Positions 60,594 to 64,000 of a stretch of 64,000 bases of DNA are shown piece after piece. Origin of the DNA: CAYYFX01 sp964471155. Its GTDB lineage: Bacteria; ARS69. The notes under the pieces are model-generated. The model did no database searches. It worked only from the letters and a program-made list of their open reading frames with translations, and was not told where the DNA came from. Where the stretch lies: the NCBI GenBank assembly GCA_964471155.1, contig CAYYFX010000006.1, positions 1 to 64,000 of the forward strand, in the 5' to 3' direction. Positions within the stretch are counted from its first letter, which is position 1, and the number at the start of each line of letters is the position of its first letter. Both the position numbers and the translations under genes were made by a program.

Positions 60594-61970
60594 TCAGGAT
60601 CCGGGCTTCTTCAACCCGTGCCGGCGCATGATGCGCGAGAGGCTCGCGTGATCGGAGAGCTGCAGCGCCTCGGCGGTGCGCGTCACATGCCAGCCGTTGC
60701 GCTCCAGCGCGCGCAGCACCAGGCGTCGCTCCGCCTCCGCCTTCAACTCCGCGAGCGACCCCGCGCGTTCGAAGAGGTCATCCGCGGCCGGCGCGACGGC
60801 CGACCCCGCGCCCCCTTCCCCCTGCACGACCTCCACGTCGATCGTCTCCCCCGGCGCGGCCAGCACCAGCCGCTCCACGGCGTTGCGCAGCTCGCGCACG
60901 TTGTTGCGACTCCACGCACGGCCGGCCAGCGCGTTCGCCGCCGCGTCCGTGATGCCCTTCGGGCGCTGCCCGAAGCGCTTCGCGGTGAGCCCGAGGAAGT
61001 GCCGCACGAGCAGCGGCACGTCGCCCTCGCGCTCGCGCAGCGGCGGCACGCGCAGCACGTGCACGTTCAGCCGGTACAGCAGGTCCTCGCGGAACCTCCC
61101 GGCCGCCGTCTCCGCGTCCAGATCGCGGTTCGTCGCCGCCACCACGCGCGCCGCCGCCGCGATCGGCTTCTCGCCGCCCACGCGCGTGAGCCTCTCGTCC
61201 TCCAGCACGCGCAGCAGCTTCGCCTGCGCCGCCGCCGGCAGCTCCCCGATCTCGTCCAGGAAGATCGTGCCGCGGCCCGCCAGCTCGAACGCGCCGCGGC
61301 GCGCGCGGTCCGCGCCCGTGAACGCGCCGCGCTCGTGCCCGAACAGCTCGGACTCCACCAGGTTCTCGGGGAGCGCCGCGCAGTTCACCGCCACGAACGG
61401 CCCGCGGGGCCGCTTGCCCACGCGGTGGAGCTCGCGCGCCACCAGCTCCTTGCCCGACCCGCTTTCGCCCGTGACGAGCACCGGGCTGGGAATGGGCGCG
61501 AGCTTCGCGATCCCCTCGCGCAGCGCCCGGATCGCGGCGCTCTTCCCCACGAGCGAGGACTCCTCCTCGAACCGCTCCGAGAGCCGCCGCACCTCGCGCG
61601 TGAGCCGGCCGTGGTCCAGCGCGCGCCCGATCTCGTGCACCACCCGCTCGATCGGCTCCGCCTTGTCCAGGAAACCGTACGCGCCGAGCTTCACCGCGCG
61701 CACGCAGCGGTCGAAGTCCCCCGTGCCCGTGTACACCAGCACGGACACGTCCGCGCCCTGCGCGCGCAGCGTCTCCAGCAGCGCGAAGCCGTCCTCGCCG
61801 GGCAGCTCCAGGTCCAGGAGCACGCAGTCGATCGGCTCGCGCGCGAGCGCTTCGCGCGCCGCCGGCACCGTGGACGCCTCGCGCGTCTCGTACCCGCCCA
61901 GCCGCCGGAGATCGTACGCGTACTGCTCCCGCATCGCGGGCACGTCCTCCACGATCAGCACGACGCTCAC
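60594..61970 (-). CDS. NtrC-family sigma-54 response regulator
   Basis: 458 residues. Receiver domain (1-120) with phospho-acceptor Asp53 in CVLLDLELPGEDG and Lys in YGFLDKAEP. AAA+ domain (about 135-370): GESGSGKE Walker A, HERGAFTGADRA sigma-54 loop, GTIFLDEIGEL Walker B, WSRNNVRELRNAVERL. Fis-type HTH at the end (TAEALQLSDHASLSRIMRRHGL). GTG at 61970 overlaps the kinase stop (GTGA). It probably activates the sigma-54-like promoter upstream of the neighbouring TPR gene and others. Confidence 0.93.
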   Translation of the reverse strand: MSVVLIVEDVPAMREQYAYDLRRLGGYETREASTVPAAREALAREPIDCVLLDLELPGEDGFALLETLRAQGADVSVLVYTGTGDFDRCVRAVKLGAYGFLDKAEPIERVVHEIGRALDHGRLTREVRRLSERFEEESSLVGKSAAIRALREGIAKLAPIPSPVLVTGESGSGKELVARELHRVGKRPRGPFVAVNCAALPENLVESELFGHERGAFTGADRARRGAFELAGRGTIFLDEIGELPAAAQAKLLRVLEDERLTRVGGEKPIAAAARVVAATNRDLDAETAAGRFREDLLYRLNVHVLRVPPLREREGDVPLLVRHFLGLTAKRFGQRPKGITDAAANALAGRAWSRNNVRELRNAVERLVLAAPGETIDVEVVQGEGGAGSAVAPAADDLFERAGSLAELKAEAERRLVLRALERNGWHVTRTAEALQLSDHASLSRIMRRHGLKKPGS

Positions 61971-63592
61971 GCCGCACCTCCCGCGGGGAGGGTGACGGTG
62001 ATCCGCGTCCCCCGTCCATCCCGATCCTCGATCCGCACGGAGCCCTCGGCGTCCGCCACGAGCCGCCGCACGATCGCGAGCCCGAGCCCGCTGCCGCCGG
62101 GCTTCGTGGTCCAGTACGGCTCGAAGGCCCGTTCCCGCACGTCGGCGGGGATGCCGGGGCCGTCGTCCTCGACCACGAGCCGGACCGAGGGGGGCGGTCC
62201 CGCGTCCGCGCGAACGAGCACCGCCACGTGCGCCGCGCCGCTCTCGCACGCGTTCGTCACCAGGTTGTCCACGACCCGCCGCAGCGCCGTGGCGTCCGCG
62301 TGGACGCGCGGCACGTTCGCGCCCGCGTCCACCCGCGCCCGCCCGGCGGCGGCCGCCCGCGCGATCTCCGCCACGTCGCACGGCGCCTTCTCCCGCCGCG
62401 CCGCGAGGCGCCGCCAGTTCGTGGACAGCTCGTCCAGGTACGCCAGTCCGGAGTCCAGCGTGCCGCGCCGCTCCGCGAACACGCGCGCCAGCTCTGCCGG
62501 CCGGTCCGCCACCTCGCCGAGATGCCTCACCACGTTGCGGATCGGGGGGAACGCGTTCTTCAGGTCGTGGTTCACCTGGCGCGCGAGGTCGCCGACCGCC
62601 GCACGCCGCTCCGCCTCGCGCAGCCGCGACACGCTGGCGCGCAGTCGCTCCGTCATCTCCTGCAGGAACCGCGACAAGGCGCCGATCTCGTCCTTCCGCC
62701 CCGTGGCGAAGTCCACGTCCAGATGGTCCAGGTCCACCGCGCGCGTCTTCTCCGCCAGCCGCTCCACGGGCCGCGCGAGACGCGCCGCCAGCACCGTGGC
62801 CAGCGCGACCGACGCGAGCGCCGCGGCGCCGAACGCCAGCAGCAGGCGCCGGTCGAGCGCGCGCAGGACCTCGCGCCGTCCGTCCAGCGAGTGCGCGAAC
62901 GTGATGCGCGCCGTCCCCGCCGCCGCCCCGGGCAGGCGCGCCGGCACCTCCAGCGAACGCTGCAGCGCGGCCGTGCCGGCGCGCGCGTCGTCGCCGATCG
63001 TGAGCGAGGCCGCCACTTCCGGATCGGGAACCAGCTCGGCGAGGCGCTCGGCCGAGAGCTCCACGCCGGCGACCAGCCGGTACGCTTCGCCCGACAGCGT
63101 GAACGCGGCCACGCGCGCGAGGGCCGGGAACTCGCCGTCCGGGCGCCGCAGCGCCACGACGCCCGCGGCATCCCCGCACGTCTCCAGGAACGCCGGCGTC
63201 TCCGCGTCCACGCGCCCGAAGTCGTTGCGGAACTGCCCGGAACCGAGGATCTCCCCGCGCGCGTCCACGAGCAGCAGCGCGTCCAGTCCCGTCAGCCCCT
63301 GCGCGCGCGGCGCCCAGTCCCGCACGTACGCGGGATCGCTGTCGTCCACGAGCGCGAGGCGCAGCCGGCCGTCCGCCTTCGCCGCCTCCACGAGGGCGGC
63401 GAGGTGCGCATCGAGCTGCCGGCGCCGCGCATCCAGCGTGCGCGCCGCGTTCGCGACGAGCGCGTCCGCGCGCGCGCGGATCTGGCGGTCGAGGCGCTGC
63501 GCCACGTCCTGCCGGATGGCGAGACCGGTCGCGGCGAGCGGCAGCAGCGCCAGCACGGCAGCGCCGGCGAACAGGCGCGCGCGGATCGTCAC
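61967..63592 (-). CDS. sensor histidine kinase of the sigma-54 two-component system
   Basis: 541 residues. Membrane segments at about 7-25 and 248-268 flank a large periplasmic sensor domain (about 27-247). HAMP follows (about 269-325, LARPVERLAEKTRAVDLDHLD). The phospho-acceptor His is in VNHDLKNAFPPIRN. ATP-binding boxes: VDNLVTNACES, EDDGPGIPADVRERAFEPYW and GGSGLGLAIVRRLVADAEGS. Coupled to the response regulator by four bases; the signal is external and unknown. Confidence 0.92.
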   Translation of the reverse strand: MTIRARLFAGAAVLALLPLAATGLAIRQDVAQRLDRQIRARADALVANAARTLDARRRQLDAHLAALVEAAKADGRLRLALVDDSDPAYVRDWAPRAQGLTGLDALLLVDARGEILGSGQFRNDFGRVDAETPAFLETCGDAAGVVALRRPDGEFPALARVAAFTLSGEAYRLVAGVELSAERLAELVPDPEVAASLTIGDDARAGTAALQRSLEVPARLPGAAAGTARITFAHSLDGRREVLRALDRRLLLAFGAAALASVALATVLAARLARPVERLAEKTRAVDLDHLDVDFATGRKDEIGALSRFLQEMTERLRASVSRLREAERRAAVGDLARQVNHDLKNAFPPIRNVVRHLGEVADRPAELARVFAERRGTLDSGLAYLDELSTNWRRLAARREKAPCDVAEIARAAAAGRARVDAGANVPRVHADATALRRVVDNLVTNACESGAAHVAVLVRADAGPPPSVRLVVEDDGPGIPADVRERAFEPYWTTKPGGSGLGLAIVRRLVADAEGSVRIEDRDGRGTRITVTLPAGGAA

Positions 63593-64000
63593 GGCACGTC
63601 GTTCAGGCGGCGCAGCCGATCGAGCCGGAGGATGCCGTCGTAGCCCCACGTGAGGCCGGTCACCTCCGCGCGGGACACCACGGTCGCGCGCGTGCACACG
63701 AGCGGCTCCGGCAGCGCGGCGCCCCCGGGAGCGAGGGCCTCGATCCGCCGGCGCTGGTGCGCGGCGACCGCCGGTCCGCGCGCGAGCCCGAGGACCACGG
63801 GCGCCTCGCCGAGCGCCGCCGCCTGCGTGACGCCCTCGGCATGCCGCGGCGCCACGACCACCGGTCCGAGGTCCCGCGCCCAGCGCGAGGCGATGCGCTC
63901 CGCCAGGGTCACCGCGTCCGCATCCGGCGCCGGCGCCACGAGCGAGCGCGATGCCGCGATCCTCGTCGCGTCGGGACCGCGCGCGACCGCCCCGGTCCCG
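63589..64000 (-). CDS. C-terminal part of a hypothetical protein, runs off the window
   Basis: An open frame with no start inside the window; the frame stays open to base 64000. At least 136 residues are visible: VAPAPDADAVTLAERIASRW, DLGPVVVAPRHAEGVTQAAA, TWGYDGILRLDRLRRLN. The stop overlaps the histidine kinase start (GTGA). It may be a periplasmic or ligand-binding part of the same system. I could not assign a family. Confidence 0.6.
   Translation of the reverse strand, partial: GTGAVARGPDATRIAASRSLVAPAPDADAVTLAERIASRWARDLGPVVVAPRHAEGVTQAAALGEAPVVLGLARGPAVAAHQRRRIEALAPGGAALPEPLVCTRATVVSRAEVTGLTWGYDGILRLDRLRRLNDVP

Overview
This window is very GC-rich, densely coded chromosomal DNA from a Gram-negative bacterium. 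The evidence for an outer membrane is a TonB/ExbB/ExbD set, an Omp85-type barrel, many lipoproteins and secreted beta-structure proteins. An LVIVD-repeat protein with a FlgD-like tail and two secreted proteins sharing a TWGxIKxxFR tail suggest an uncultured FCB-type lineage (Eisenbacteria- or Krumholzibacteria-like). That placement rests on general impression and not on a marker gene. No rRNA, tRNA, CRISPR array, insertion sequence or prophage was recognised, and no stretch over 300 bases lacks a gene.

Layout. 1-4.6 kb (minus): a sugar ABC importer (two permeases, binding lipoprotein) with a GH144-like glucanase lipoprotein. 4.6-9.9 kb (plus): a membrane-anchored PstS-like binding protein, a TPR protein, ExbB, two ExbD and TonB. 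10-17.5 kb: secreted protein, prolidase-type peptidase, aldo/keto reductase, HDOD protein, then a coupled run of chorismate mutase/DAHP synthase, CmoA and a membrane methyltransferase. 17.5-21 kb: a DUF438/hemerythrin/PAS protein divergent from a PadR regulator and its membrane partner. 21-28.5 kb and 44.8-54.3 kb (minus): chains of small single-domain enzymes (GNAT, VOC, OsmC, SRPBCC, DinB, cupin, GrpB, Mpg, SnoaL), mostly linked by 4-base start/stop overlaps and containing gene remnants and unusual fusions. 28.5-32.4 kb: a sigma-54 activator operon with an ATP/ADP-translocase-like carrier. 32.4-43 kb: metallophosphoesterase, a kinase-like lipoprotein coupled to an Omp85 barrel, a membrane Ser/Thr kinase next to a carrier-HEAT fusion, a mini-lipoprotein, a TMTC-like TPR protein and two decayed genes. 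54.3-64 kb: LVIVD protein, LysE exporter, CoA-binding protein, ADP-ribosylglycohydrolase, TPR protein and a sigma-54 two-component system.

Points that stand out: a periplasmic lipoprotein carrying HxDxKxxN and DFD kinase-like motifs paired with an outer-membrane barrel; a prephenate-making enzyme coupled to the prephenate-using enzyme CmoA; a sigma-54 promoter with twin palindromes beside its likely activator; a homopolymer tract inside a promoter spacer; promoters placed for leaderless transcription; and several truncated genes that keep their ribosome binding site and feed translation into the next gene.

Limits: everything comes from reading sequence and translations by eye. Family names come from motif recognition, not database search, and promoter, operator and terminator calls are pattern matches.
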